Part shown: positions 8,742 through 15,502 of the stretch, one piece after another | How the letters are laid out: each line of letters starts with the position of its first letter | Position numbering within the stretch: the first letter of the stretch is position 1 | Assembly: GCA_947385085.1 (NCBI GenBank) | Contig: CANDJN010000025.1 | Location: forward strand, 1 to 33,954 | Origin: an uncultured Erysipelotrichaceae bacterium | Lineage (GTDB): Bacteria; Bacillota_I; Bacilli_A; Erysipelotrichales; Erysipelotrichaceae | Reading direction: 5' to 3' | Length of the DNA stretch: 33,954 nt | The notes under the pieces: generated by a model | Seen by the model: the letters and a program-made list of their open reading frames with translations, nothing else | Told to the model about the DNA's origin: nothing | Databases searched by the model: none | Program-made: the position numbers and the translations under genes

Positions 8742-8770
8742 TTGATATTTTGGTCGATACTGTGTATAAT
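8742..8770 (+). promoter_or_regulatory. Promoter of small-RNA unit A
   Basis: TTGATA (8742-8747), 17 nt, TATAAT (8765-8770). Sequence similarity to the promoter at 26931-26958 continues through the spacer (TGT-TATAATA-TAG-GTCAAA). Confidence 0.8.
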
Positions 8771-8776
8771 AGTAGC

Positions 8777-8911
8777 GTCAAAGAATGGTGGTAATAACCA
8801 CAAAAAGAAAGAGGAGCTGCAACAATGTCATTAAGTTAAGATGATATTGGGAGCTGCAACTCCTCTTTTTTAGTACCGCCGCCTAGAAAGACTATGTAAC
8901 TAGTCTTTCTT
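8777..8911 (+). ncRNA. Small-RNA-like transcription unit A (homologous to unit B at 26965-27046)
   Basis: A strong promoter is followed by no credible gene. The predicted transcript has a small hairpin GTGGT-AATA-ACCAC (8788-8801), a long hairpin whose base is AAAGAGGAG/CTCCTCTTT ending in a T-run (to about 8870), and a second terminator AGAAAGACTA/TAGTCTTTCT followed by TTTTT (8884-8914). The long hairpin contains two direct copies of GGAGCTGCAAC. The 3' copy can instead fold locally as GGAG-CTGCAA-CTCC, so two mutually exclusive structures exist. GGTGGTA (8787-8793) can also pair with TACCGCC (8874-8880). A 4-codon ORF (MSLS, ATG at 8825) sits behind AGGAG inside the hairpin. Function unknown; a regulatory RNA or an orphan attenuator are the main options. 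Confidence 0.6.
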
Positions 8912-9086
8912 TTTTAATTCTAAAATAATCAAATAGAGAATCAATAATTCGATTATTGACTCTAAATCCATCTGTCAAAAAATAGTGTCAGTACATCAGG
9001 ATAGTATTTTTCATATCAAATACCTCCACTGCTACTCTAACAAACAATATGGAATATCACAATCTATTATAGGCTTTTTTCAACTA

Positions 9087-9181
9087 TTGATCATCGTTAA
9101 AAACCGCATATAATATCACTGCAAACTGATAAATGATGATGAGTCTAGAATAAAGGAACGACTGGCACTCGCTCCTTTTTC
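9087..9181 (+). ncRNA. Short promoter-to-terminator unit with no gene
   Basis: TTGATC (9087-9092), 16 nt, TATAAT (9109-9114) is followed, about 60 nt after the likely start at 9121, by an intrinsic terminator: AAAGGA-A-CGA (9152-9161), loop of 7, TCG-C-TCCTTT (9169-9178), then T-run. The only ORF is six codons (ATG triplet, Ser, Leu, Glu, stop) without a ribosome site. It could be a very short RNA or a leftover promoter. The rest of 8915-9276 is AT-rich with nothing recognised. Confidence 0.4.
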
Positions 9182-9276
9182 TTTAACAATTCATAAATTA
9201 TTTATTACTTTCTTAGCTAATTAAAACTGTAATTATGAATATCTGTATTTATATCACAACAGCGGCAATATGAATA

Positions 9277-9303
9277 CAAAAAAACAGAAACCTACGTTCC
9301 TGT
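9277..9303 (-). terminator. Terminator of tRNA-Glu
   Basis: On the minus strand ACAGGAAC pairs with GTTTCTGT (one G-U) around GTAG and is followed by a run of seven T. Confidence 0.8.
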
Positions 9304-9314
9304 CATACATAAAT

Positions 9315-9390
9315 TGGTGACGCGTACGGGATTTGAACCCGTGAATGCATGCGTGAAAGGCATGTGAGTTAACCGTTTCTCCAACGCGCC
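9315..9390 (-). tRNA. tRNA-Glu (anticodon TTC), CCA encoded
   Basis: Full cloverleaf on the minus strand: acceptor GGCGCGT/ACGCGTC (one G-U pair), D-arm beginning GGAGAAACGG, anticodon arm CATGC-CTTTCAC-GCATG with anticodon TTC, T-arm ACGGG-TTCAAAT-CCCGT, discriminator A and an encoded CCA (9315-9317). It is a stand-alone gene with its own promoter and terminator. Confidence 0.96.
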
Positions 9391-9410
9391 ATTGCTTTCA
9401 AAGCTTTAAT

Positions 9411-9439
9411 ATCATACCATTCCCAAAAACACTTGTCAA
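9411..9439 (-). promoter_or_regulatory. Promoter of tRNA-Glu
   Basis: Minus strand TTGACA (9434-9439), 17-nt spacer, TATGAT (9411-9416), placed about 20 nt before the mature tRNA 5' end. Confidence 0.85.
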
Positions 9440-9526
9440 CCATTTTTGCACAAATGCCAAATAAAACATTCATAAACGCTAATTGTATCTTGTCTTGTCT
9501 ATGTACAATCTCCCTTAGGAGATCGA

Positions 9527-10090
9527 TTAAAGATTAAAATAATTCAATAATCCTGAATAGATTCCATACGCAAAGGAATACGGATCATTGCGCAGCTTTG
9601 CGGCATCTTGGGCATTGCTTAAATAACCCAGCTCTACCAGAATAGCCGGCATCCGCGTAGCGCGCAGTACATATAAGGAAGGATTAGTACGAACCAGATT
9701 ATCCTTGGTACCCGCATTCTCCACAATTCCCTGTAAAACTTCCTCACCTAAATAATAAGCTTGACTGCCACGGCGAAATACATAAACCTCACTGCCGTTG
9801 ATGCGTGGATTTTCATTCGTATTACTGTGAATACTGATGAAATAATCCGCATCCCAATAATTTGCCATATTTACCCGTTCGTGCAGAGAGGACGTAGTAT
9901 TGGTTCCGATCACCTGGGCCGGAAACATCCTGCTTGTGCGCACCGCAAACTGCGGATTGCTGTCCAATAGATCAGCCAACATACTGCCGACCGTAAAATT
10001 TACTGCTTCCTCACTCAAGCCGTTACCTTGTGCTCCGGCGTTAATCAACCCCGGATTATGACCTTGATCAATAAATATTTTAATAGCCAT
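9527..10090 (-). CDS. N-acetylmuramoyl-L-alanine amidase (Amidase_3 family)
   Basis: Zinc hydrolase that cuts the bond between N-acetylmuramic acid and L-alanine in peptidoglycan. The 187-aa protein is essentially the bare catalytic domain. The Zn ligands are visible: His in FIDQGHNPG (about residue 11), Glu in GLSEEAVN, and His in YFISIHSNTNEN. The catalytic Glu is in PAILVELGYLSN. There is no signal peptide and no wall-binding repeat, which suits a CwlC-type amidase acting from inside the mother cell during spore release, or one exported by another route. Of two adjacent ATGs I take the second (10090), which has better spacing from AAGG. It is transcribed away from the DJ-1 gene. The inverted repeat ATCTCC/GGAGAT (9508-9523) just past the stop is a weak terminator candidate. 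Confidence 0.93.
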   Translation of the reverse strand: MAIKIFIDQGHNPGLINAGAQGNGLSEEAVNFTVGSMLADLLDSNPQFAVRTSRMFPAQVIGTNTTSSLHERVNMANYWDADYFISIHSNTNENPRINGSEVYVFRRGSQAYYLGEEVLQGIVENAGTKDNLVRTNPSLYVLRATRMPAILVELGYLSNAQDAAKLRNDPYSFAYGIYSGLLNYFNL

Positions 10091-10186
10091 CATATCACCT
10101 TCTCTTTATCCTATGTTTAACAGTGCCCATTTCCTGTACGTTTACCCAATCTGTCATTTTTACTGGTACAATCATTATCAATATAT

Positions 10187-10192
10187 TATAAT
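10187..10192 (+). promoter_or_regulatory. -10 box of the DJ-1/PfpI gene
   Basis: TATAAT 26 nt before the ATG; the -35 region (TGGTAC, 10164-10169) is a poor match. Confidence 0.5.
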
Positions 10193-10217
10193 AGAGACGA
10201 ATAAAGGAGTGAATTCC

Positions 10218-10760
10218 ATGAAAAAAGTACTATGTGTAATGAGCGATGGATTTGAAGAATTGGAGGCAGTGGGAACCATTGCCCTGTTGAGACGTGCGGG
10301 TATCACTGTAGATGTCTGTGCTTTACATGGTGATCAAGCATGCGGGCGCTTTCAAATATGTATAAGTGACTTGATGCCCTTTGAAGACGCCGATAAAACA
10401 GATTATGACGCTCTGTTTTTACCGGGCGGGCCTCATTATGCCACACTTCAAGCGGATGAAACAGTAAAACAAACGATTATGACATTTGCCAAGCAAAACA
10501 AGCTTATCTGCGCTATTTGTGCCGCCCCGACGATCTTAGGTAAAATGGGACTGTTAAAGGATAAGCACTATACTTGCTTTACAAGTATGAATGAGGATTT
10601 CGGCGGCACGTATGTCAACGCCTATACCGCACAGGATGGCAATATTATCACCGGACGCAGTGCGGCAGCTGTTATTGATTTCGCCTTTGTAATCATTGAA
10701 TCATTATTGGGGAAAGAAAAGGCCGATGAAGTAAAAAAATCGATATACTATGATAAATGA
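10218..10760 (+). CDS. DJ-1/PfpI family protein
   Basis: 180 aa from the ATG at 10218, behind AAAGGAG at 9-nt spacing; the in-frame upstream extension lies before the promoter. It is a class I glutamine amidotransferase-like fold. The conserved Glu is in SDGFEELEAVG (about residue 14), and the nucleophile-elbow Cys is in ICAICAAPTILG (about residue 103), the place of C106 in DJ-1. GRSAAAVIDFAFVIIE matches the C-terminal family motif. The YajL/ThiJ branch is the closest by pattern. Members act as oxidative-stress chaperones or glyoxalase/deglycase-like enzymes; which applies cannot be read. It is monocistronic and ends at a terminator shared with the convergent lipoprotein gene. Confidence 0.92.
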   Translation: MKKVLCVMSDGFEELEAVGTIALLRRAGITVDVCALHGDQACGRFQICISDLMPFEDADKTDYDALFLPGGPHYATLQADETVKQTIMTFAKQNKLICAICAAPTILGKMGLLKDKHYTCFTSMNEDFGGTYVNAYTAQDGNIITGRSAAAVIDFAFVIIESLLGKEKADEVKKSIYYDK

Positions 10761-10811
10761 GACAAGATAAAATAGACACAGTATAATAACAAAGATGCTT
10801 CACACACATAC

Positions 10812-10834
10812 AAAAAAAGCCATACGGCTTTTTT
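10812..10834. terminator. Bidirectional terminator between DJ-1 and lipoprotein genes
   Basis: AAAAAAGCC-ATAC-GGCTTTTTT: short GC core with A/T tracts on both sides, placed between two convergent genes. Confidence 0.85.
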
Positions 10835-10836
10835 CT

Positions 10837-11370
10837 TTACTTTGTCACTTCCATCTCTACGCTCTTTTTCGTTTGATTGCCACTGGAATCCTCGATATAA
10901 CAATAAATGCTTTGTTTTCCCACCTTGCTCGTATCCACACTGTCACAATGAAGTGATTTTTTCAATAATGCACCGCTATCATAATTATCGCTCATTTCCG
11001 GCTTCAGCTTTTCTAGATTTTCTTCATTCCAGGTAAGCACTACTCCCTGTTTCACCTCAAAGCCCACCAGCGACAACTTTGGTGCTTCCTCATCCACGAT
11101 ATGAATCGTAAGCGTCAGTTCATATTCCGGAAATTGAAAGGTCGCCGTGCCTAACTGTGTCGTATCGATATCAGCACCTGTTTTTATACTTGAACGATCT
11201 TCCTTGCTTAAAGCCTCGCCATCCTTTAACAAATAATCCAAAGGATCAAAATCACGATCATTTACTGAAATCGTTACTTCACTCTGGGATAAAGTATAAA
11301 CGCTGTTGTCCTTACAGCCTCCCAGTATCATCAAACCTGCCATCAAACTAACATAGAATAAACGTCTCAT
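10837..11370 (-). CDS. Lipoprotein with Ig-like domain(s), unknown function
   Basis: 177 aa from the ATG at 11370 (an adjacent ATG at 11373 is possible; AGGAG is 7 or 4 nt away). The N-terminus MRRLFYVSLMAGLMILGGC is a lipoprotein signal with lipobox LGGC, so Cys19 would be lipidated and the protein held on the outer face of the membrane. The rest is two beta-rich modules: about residues 25-90, and a second starting EEAPKLSLVGFEVKQG and ending KQSIYCYIEDSSGNQTKKSVEMEV, the pattern of DUF5011/HYR-like bacterial Ig domains. Two Cys in the second module (LHCDS and IYCYIE) could form a disulfide. No enzymatic motif is present. It probably binds or spaces something at the cell surface. Confidence 0.85.
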   Translation of the reverse strand: MRRLFYVSLMAGLMILGGCKDNSVYTLSQSEVTISVNDRDFDPLDYLLKDGEALSKEDRSSIKTGADIDTTQLGTATFQFPEYELTLTIHIVDEEAPKLSLVGFEVKQGVVLTWNEENLEKLKPEMSDNYDSGALLKKSLHCDSVDTSKVGKQSIYCYIEDSSGNQTKKSVEMEVTK

Positions 11371-11559
11371 CATCTCACTCCTAATCACTACACATATTAT
11401 AACAAAAATCACGCTGTTTGAAATCAGTTTACCGCAATTTCCTTATCGAAGTAATGCGCTGTTTTCACAAATCATATGATTGCTTAACTTTAGAATTAAG
11501 CGAGCTTTCTAATTTAAAATTTGATTATCAACTTTTAATTCTATAAACGCATTAGCCCT

Positions 11560-12327
11560 TTACAATTTCTTTACCATTTCAATCGCAGAGATAATTAAAT
11601 TATATCGTATATTCTTTTGCGTATTCCAATTGCGAGAATCCCACATCTCACCGCTCACATCATCACCAGCATATAATAATTGGGCAAGCGGAATATTATA
11701 ATACTGGGAGACTGCAAAAAAAGCTGCCGCCTCCATTTCCACAGTTATACATCCCTCGTTTCGTCTTAATTCAATCATATCAGGGGTTTCTCTGTATATG
11801 GCATCGGTTGTCCATGTTTTTCCTGTTGTAAATGGAATCCCCATCTGCTTCAAACACGAAACAACTGTTTCAACTGCTGCTTTATGGCATTCAATTTCAC
11901 GAGATGGCTCTAAGTAATGATAGGATGTTCCTTCATCTCTGACCGCAGAAACCGGGATAATGATTTCTCCTACTTCACTATCCTTTGTTAATGCCCCTGC
12001 TCCCCCACAAACTATGAATTTTTCACATCCCATCGCATGTAGTTCTTCAAGTGTCACAGACGCACCAGGCGCACCACAAAATGCCATTGTGATACAAAGT
12101 CTGGCTTTACCATATACATATTCATAAATAGGTATATCAAACACTTCAGAGTTAAGATAACCAATAACAGGAAGATTGTTTTCCGCAACAAATTGTTCCA
12201 GTTCCTTCCTAAAAAAAGTAATAACACATTTTTCTGGAAGACATTTAGCCAAAAATTTCGCTGGTTGAATAATTGGATTTTTACTGGTATCAAATTCACA
12301 TATAGGATACTTATTTTTCAATCTCAT
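11560..12327 (-). CDS. Nucleoside phosphorylase (uridine/purine phosphorylase superfamily)
   Basis: 255 aa from the ATG at 12327 (AGGTG 8 nt upstream); the longer frame begins before the promoter. It is a PNP_UDP_1 fold enzyme that splits nucleosides with phosphate. Visible features are the Gly-rich ITMAFCGAPGASVTLEELHAMGCEKFIVCGGAGAL (phosphate/ribose region), TWTTDAIYRE, and VEMEAAAFFAVSQYYNIP with the EMEAA ribose-binding motif. The late GDDVS fits the substrate-proximal Asp of uridine phosphorylases. The exact base specificity is not assignable. It could functionally feed deoC, but it is 5 kb away in a separate transcript. Minus-strand TATAAT at 12368-12373 is the probable -10. In 11371-11559 the only structure is a weak hairpin GCTTAA/TTAAGC near 11483-11502. 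Confidence 0.88.
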   Translation of the reverse strand: MRLKNKYPICEFDTSKNPIIQPAKFLAKCLPEKCVITFFRKELEQFVAENNLPVIGYLNSEVFDIPIYEYVYGKARLCITMAFCGAPGASVTLEELHAMGCEKFIVCGGAGALTKDSEVGEIIIPVSAVRDEGTSYHYLEPSREIECHKAAVETVVSCLKQMGIPFTTGKTWTTDAIYRETPDMIELRRNEGCITVEMEAAAFFAVSQYYNIPLAQLLYAGDDVSGEMWDSRNWNTQKNIRYNLIISAIEMVKKL

Positions 12328-12439
12328 GTCCTTCACCTCTTCAAAATCTCGATTTGCTGATCGGTCTATTATACTGTAATAATTTTCTAAATGAAATAAG
12401 ATTATCAAAACAATTATACAGCAAGCTTTTACTTTTCTA

Positions 12440-12473
12440 AATCTGCCCTTGTATTGAATCTGCCCTTGTATTG
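12440..12473. repeat. Perfect 17-bp tandem duplication
   Basis: AATCTGCCCTTGTATTG occurs twice head to tail (12440-12456 and 12457-12473). It lies on the edge of the mobile-element scar, just upstream of the nucleoside phosphorylase promoter. Confidence 0.9.
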
Positions 12474-12559
12474 TCTTTTGCGATTCCTCTGTCCTGAGGG
12501 TGAATAAATTGTTCCGCTCGTCAGTCTTCAGTCAGCAAGATTTGTCCATATTTTCCCAT

Positions 12560-12700
12560 TCAAGACCAGTGAGCTGTACAGGAGGGGTGTTTTTCTTTGA
12601 GATAGTCCCGATTCAGTCCCCATACCGTCTGATAGAGTAGTTTTCCTCCGGCAGTTTCATAATCATCGCCTACCAGAATATAATCAATGCCGTTCTCAGT
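12560..12700 (-). pseudogene. TnpV-like transposon protein remnant (frameshifted)
   Basis: On the minus strand one frame reads NGIDYILVGDDY, the next frame continues with KLPEENYSIRRYGD, and the first resumes with LNRDYLKEKHPS before a stop at 12560-12562. Joined, these resemble the N-terminal part of TnpV-type proteins carried by conjugative and mobilisable elements of Firmicutes, with at least two frameshifts and no C-terminal half. The family name is from memory of the motif pattern and needs a search. The XRE remnant directly upstream is in the same orientation. Confidence 0.55.
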
Positions 12701-12704
12701 TCCT

Positions 12705-12920
12705 TCACTTGCGCTCGTCGCTGATCAACTCAATCACATCGGTTATGCCACAATCCAGTGTTTCGCAGATACGGGCTAATGTATCCATGCTGATGTGCAT
12801 CCCCTCTTTGCCCATGTTGGCAATCATATTCATGGTCAATCCATCGGCACGCCTTAAATCTTCTTTTCTCATGTTTCGCTCTATCAGCGTGTGGCAGAGC
12901 GGTTTGTAAGTGATGTGCTT
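12705..12920 (-). pseudogene. XRE/Cro-type HTH regulator with lost start codon
   Basis: A frame encodes HITYKPLCHTLIERNMRKED, then a helix-turn-helix (ADGLTMNMIANMGKEGMHIS) and DTLARICETLDCGITDVIEL, a typical 70-residue XRE regulator of mobile elements. The codon in the usual initiator position (12918-12920, just before His) is AAG where ATG is expected, although a purine-rich ribosome site (AGGAAG) and a TATAAT (minus strand, 12963-12968) are still present. The only internal ATG (12872) would remove the first helix. I read it as decayed by a single start-codon change; initiation at a rare codon cannot be excluded. Confidence 0.6.
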
Positions 12921-12980
12921 TTTTTCTTCCTGCCTATTTGCCCCGAAAAAGCGCTTGTTCTCATTATATCAGATTTCTTG

Positions 12981-13079
12981 CTAACTCACAAATTTCTTGA
13001 CGGTATCGACGGTTCCGTCTGGACTGTACTTTTCCTTTCCACTTTTATTTACGTCTAATTCGCCATGAGCTGTTTCATG
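12981..13079 (-). pseudogene. C-terminal remnant of an unidentified element gene
   Basis: The minus strand reads HETAHGELDVNKSGKE, continues through DGTVDTVKKFVS and stops at 12981-12983. No start or ribosome site is present and the reading frame has no coherent upstream part, so it looks like the tail of a lost gene belonging to the same mobile element as the TnpV and XRE remnants. Product not recognised. Confidence 0.4.
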
Positions 13080-13174
13080 CCCTGCGATTTATCGCTGCGC
13101 TGGAAAACTAGCAAAAGGAAAGCACTGATCCGCAAAAAAGAGGCATAACTTTGCATAGAAACGAATGGTATATC

Positions 13175-13203
13175 TTGCCAAAATCGTCAATTTGTATTAT
13201 CAT
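13175..13203 (+). promoter_or_regulatory. Promoter of the aromatic amino-acid operon, flanked by an inverted repeat
   Basis: TTGCCA (13175-13180), 17 nt, TATCAT (13198-13203). TGCCAA (13176-13181) and TTGGCA (13205-13210) form an inverted repeat bracketing the promoter, a possible operator. Confidence 0.65.
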
Positions 13204-13225
13204 ATTGGCAGGCGGAGGGTATTCT

Positions 13226-13264
13226 ATGCGCATGAGTGATTGTTTCTATTATTATTACGAATAG
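13226..13264 (+). CDS. Tyr-rich leader peptide MRMSDCFYYYYE of the aro operon
   Basis: A 12-codon ORF sits 107 nt upstream of aroB, behind an excellent ribosome site (GGAGGG, 6 nt spacing). It encodes one Phe and four consecutive Tyr codons (TTC TAT TAT TAT TAC), then Glu and a stop. Its position just after the promoter and before competing RNA stems, ahead of a tyrosine-pathway operon, is the classic arrangement of a transcription-attenuation leader peptide: scarcity of charged tRNA-Tyr would stall the ribosome on the Tyr run. A second in-frame ATG at 13232 could give a 10-residue form. The role is inference; the sequence pattern is directly visible. Confidence 0.85.
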   Translation: MRMSDCFYYYYE

Positions 13265-13277
13265 TTCCTACTGAAAT

Positions 13278-13352
13278 CCATTCGGCGCATGGTTATTTTT
13301 GTTTTCAATAGGACATACAAAAGCATCGTGAAGTTCATAACGGTGCTTTTTT
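13278..13352 (+). promoter_or_regulatory. Attenuator: competing antiterminator and intrinsic terminator before aroB
   Basis: Terminator: AAAAGCATCG (13319-13328) pairs with CGGTGCTTTT (13341-13350) around a 12-nt loop, followed by the end of a six-T run. Candidate antiterminator: GCATGGTTAT (13287-13296) pairs with ATAACGGTGC (13337-13346), nine of ten positions with one G-U, and sequesters the 3' half of the terminator. Candidate anti-antiterminators: GCGCAT (13285-13290) with ATGCGC at the leader-peptide start (13226-13231), or the local CCAT/ATGG hairpin (13278-13292). A stalled ribosome on the Tyr codons would favour the antiterminator and so read-through into aroB. Confidence 0.7.
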
Positions 13353-13370
13353 CATAAAGGAGGATTCACA

Positions 13371-14381
13371 ATGATACTGCATATGAATTTAGGAGATAAC
13401 AGCTATGACATTCAACTGGAACACGGTTGTTTATACCATATCCATGAAAGAATCTCATTACAGCGGAAAGTGCTGATCATCAGCGATGATGGAGTTCCTG
13501 ATGAGTACGTGAAGATCGTGGCAAGCCAATGCAGCGAACCAATCGTTCATACGGTGAAGCAAGGCGAAGGCTCCAAGTCCTTTCCTGTTTATCAAGAATT
13601 ATGTCAAGTCCTGCTAAGGCATCACTTTTCCCGCAAGGATCTTGTGGTAGCGTTAGGTGGCGGTGTCGTCGGTGATTTATCCGGTTTTGTTGCGGCTTCT
13701 TATATGAGAGGAATTGATTTTATTCAAATTCCCACCACGACATTATCACAAATTGATTCTTCGATCGGCGGAAAGGTTGCCATCAATCTTGACGGAGTGA
13801 AAAATATCATCGGCGCCTTTTATCAGCCTAAGGCGGTATTCATTGATCCCGACACGCTTCAAACCTTGCCCAGGCGTCATTATTACAATGGCTTGGTGGA
13901 AGCGCTCAAGGCCGGTTTAATCGCTGATGAAAAGCTTTTTACGTTATTTGAACAGGAACATATTGAGGATCATCTGGATGATATTATTGCCAAAGCGCTT
14001 GTAGTTAAAAAGACTGTGGTGGAACAGGACGAGAAGGAACGCGGATTACGCAAGATATTGAATTTCGGTCATACGATCGGTCATGCGATTGAGTCGTGTT
14101 ATCATCTTCATGATTTCTATCATGGAGAATGCGTTGCCTTTGGTATGATGTATTTCATCGACAACCCGGAATTAAAGCAGCGAATGGCAAAGATCTATAA
14201 GCGATTAAACTTGCCGCTTGATATCGCAAAGGATTACGATCAATGGCTGGAAGTGATGCGCAATGATAAAAAAGCCAACCACGATACGATTGATACCGTA
14301 TGGGTTCATACTCCCGGGAATGCAGAAATTGTTCCGATGACTTTAGTTGAAATCGGCAAATTGATGGAGAACGCATTATGA
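13371..14381 (+). CDS. aroB: 3-dehydroquinate synthase
   Basis: NAD+- and metal-dependent cytoplasmic enzyme converting DAHP to 3-dehydroquinate, second step of the shikimate pathway. The 336-aa length is near the family norm. Visible hallmarks: ALGGGVVGDLSGFVAASYMRGI (NAD binding, about residues 92-113), QIPTTTLSQIDSSIGGKVAINL, and NIIGAFYQPKAVFIDP; the metal ligands are in GLVEALKAGLI (Glu), NFGHTIGHAIES (His) and YHGECVAFGM (His). The ATG at 13371 has AAAGGAGG 7 nt before it. First gene of the attenuated operon; its stop overlaps the aroC start by four bases (ATGA). Confidence 0.97.
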   Translation: MILHMNLGDNSYDIQLEHGCLYHIHERISLQRKVLIISDDGVPDEYVKIVASQCSEPIVHTVKQGEGSKSFPVYQELCQVLLRHHFSRKDLVVALGGGVVGDLSGFVAASYMRGIDFIQIPTTTLSQIDSSIGGKVAINLDGVKNIIGAFYQPKAVFIDPDTLQTLPRRHYYNGLVEALKAGLIADEKLFTLFEQEHIEDHLDDIIAKALVVKKTVVEQDEKERGLRKILNFGHTIGHAIESCYHLHDFYHGECVAFGMMYFIDNPELKQRMAKIYKRLNLPLDIAKDYDQWLEVMRNDKKANHDTIDTVWVHTPGNAEIVPMTLVEIGKLMENAL

Positions 14382-15502
14382 AAAATACAATCGGAAGACA
14401 TATCATCTGTACCATATTTGGCGAAAGCCATGGCAGAGCCATCGGGGTAACGCTTGATGGACTGCCGGCGGGGATTCGCATTGATGAGGAATGGATGCGT
14501 TTGCGTTTAGAACAGCGCAAGGCCAAGGGACGCATATCCACCCAGCGTCATGAAAGCGATCAGCCGATCATCGTCAGCGGTTTATTTGAAGGCTACACCA
14601 CTGGTACACCGCTTACCATTCTGATGGAAAACAAGGCTCAGCATTCTCAGGATTATGAAAAAACAAAGGATCGTCTGCGCCCTTCTCATGCGGATTATAC
14701 CGCCGATATGAAATACCTCGGTTTTCAGGATTATCGCGGAGGGGGACACTTCAGCGGCCGCATTACCGCACCGTTAGTGGCTGCCGGTGCGATTGCCCAG
14801 CAGATTTTAAAAGCAAATGGGATAGAATTGGGAACACATATTCGCAAATGTCACGGCATTGAAGATATCGCATTCGCACAAGCAGAAACGCAGCTGGAAG
14901 AACAGCTTCAGCAATTAGCAACAGCCGATTTTCCCGTTTTGGATGAACAGCGCGGAAAGCAAATGAAACAGATGATTGAAGAGGTGGCAGCGCAAGGCGA
15001 TAGTGTCGGCGGTATTTTGGAAAGCGCTGTGATTCATATGCCGGCAGGCCTGGGTGAGCCATTCTTTGATTCGATGGAAAGTATTATCGCACATTATCTC
15101 TATAGCATTCCGGCCGTAAAAGGAGTATCGTTCGGACTCGGCTTTGACTTTGCGACACGACTGGGCAGTGAAGCCAACGATGCGATTCTCTGTGAAAACG
15201 GACGGGTTATGACCCGAACCAATCACAACGGCGGCATCAACGGCGGTATTACGAATGGAATGCCCTTAGTTATCAATACGTGCATCAAGCCAACTCCTTC
15301 CATATATAAGGAACAGGATACCATTCATAAAACTACCCACGAAGCGCAAAAGCTTACCATTCAGGGACGACACGATCCGGCGATCATCCATCGTGCCCGT
15401 GTTGTGGTTGACAGCGTTTTGGCATTAGCCATATTGGATCTTTATATGGAACGCAGTGCTGTGCTTGCCCTGCAAAATCATAGAAAAGAGGAAAAGGTAT
15501 GA
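14378..15502 (+). CDS. aroC: Chorismate synthase
   Basis: FMN-dependent conversion of 5-enolpyruvylshikimate-3-phosphate to chorismate, last step of the common aromatic pathway. 374 aa. Motifs: the N-terminal FGESHGRAIGVTLDGLPAGI, RPSHADYTADMKY, the GGGHFSGRITAPLVAAGAIA signature (about residues 126-145) and NHNGGINGGITNGMP near residue 285; the C-terminal GRHDPAIIHRARVVVDSV is also typical. ATGA overlaps with aroB upstream and aroF downstream imply translational coupling. Confidence 0.97.
   Translation: MKNTIGRHIICTIFGESHGRAIGVTLDGLPAGIRIDEEWMRLRLEQRKAKGRISTQRHESDQPIIVSGLFEGYTTGTPLTILMENKAQHSQDYEKTKDRLRPSHADYTADMKYLGFQDYRGGGHFSGRITAPLVAAGAIAQQILKANGIELGTHIRKCHGIEDIAFAQAETQLEEQLQQLATADFPVLDEQRGKQMKQMIEEVAAQGDSVGGILESAVIHMPAGLGEPFFDSMESIIAHYLYSIPAVKGVSFGLGFDFATRLGSEANDAILCENGRVMTRTNHNGGINGGITNGMPLVINTCIKPTPSIYKEQDTIHKTTHEAQKLTIQGRHDPAIIHRARVVVDSVLALAILDLYMERSAVLALQNHRKEEKV

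Noticed and set aside
8179..8781. N-terminal extension of the Mn-catalase-like frame
   Set aside because: Antisense to the thioesterase gene and across its promoter; the ATG at 8178 has a proper ribosome site and a matching family N-terminus.
8742..8911. T-box riboswitch (GGTGGTA and TACCGCC resemble T-box text)
   Set aside because: No full AGGGTGGNACCGCG core, no specifier stem and no downstream amino-acid gene.
12709..12909. Plus-strand ORF of 66 codons
   Set aside because: Antisense shadow of the XRE regulator remnant on the minus strand.
13201..13370. T-box upstream of aroB
   Set aside because: Leader is too short and lacks the T-box core; the leader-peptide model explains the Tyr codons and the competing stems.
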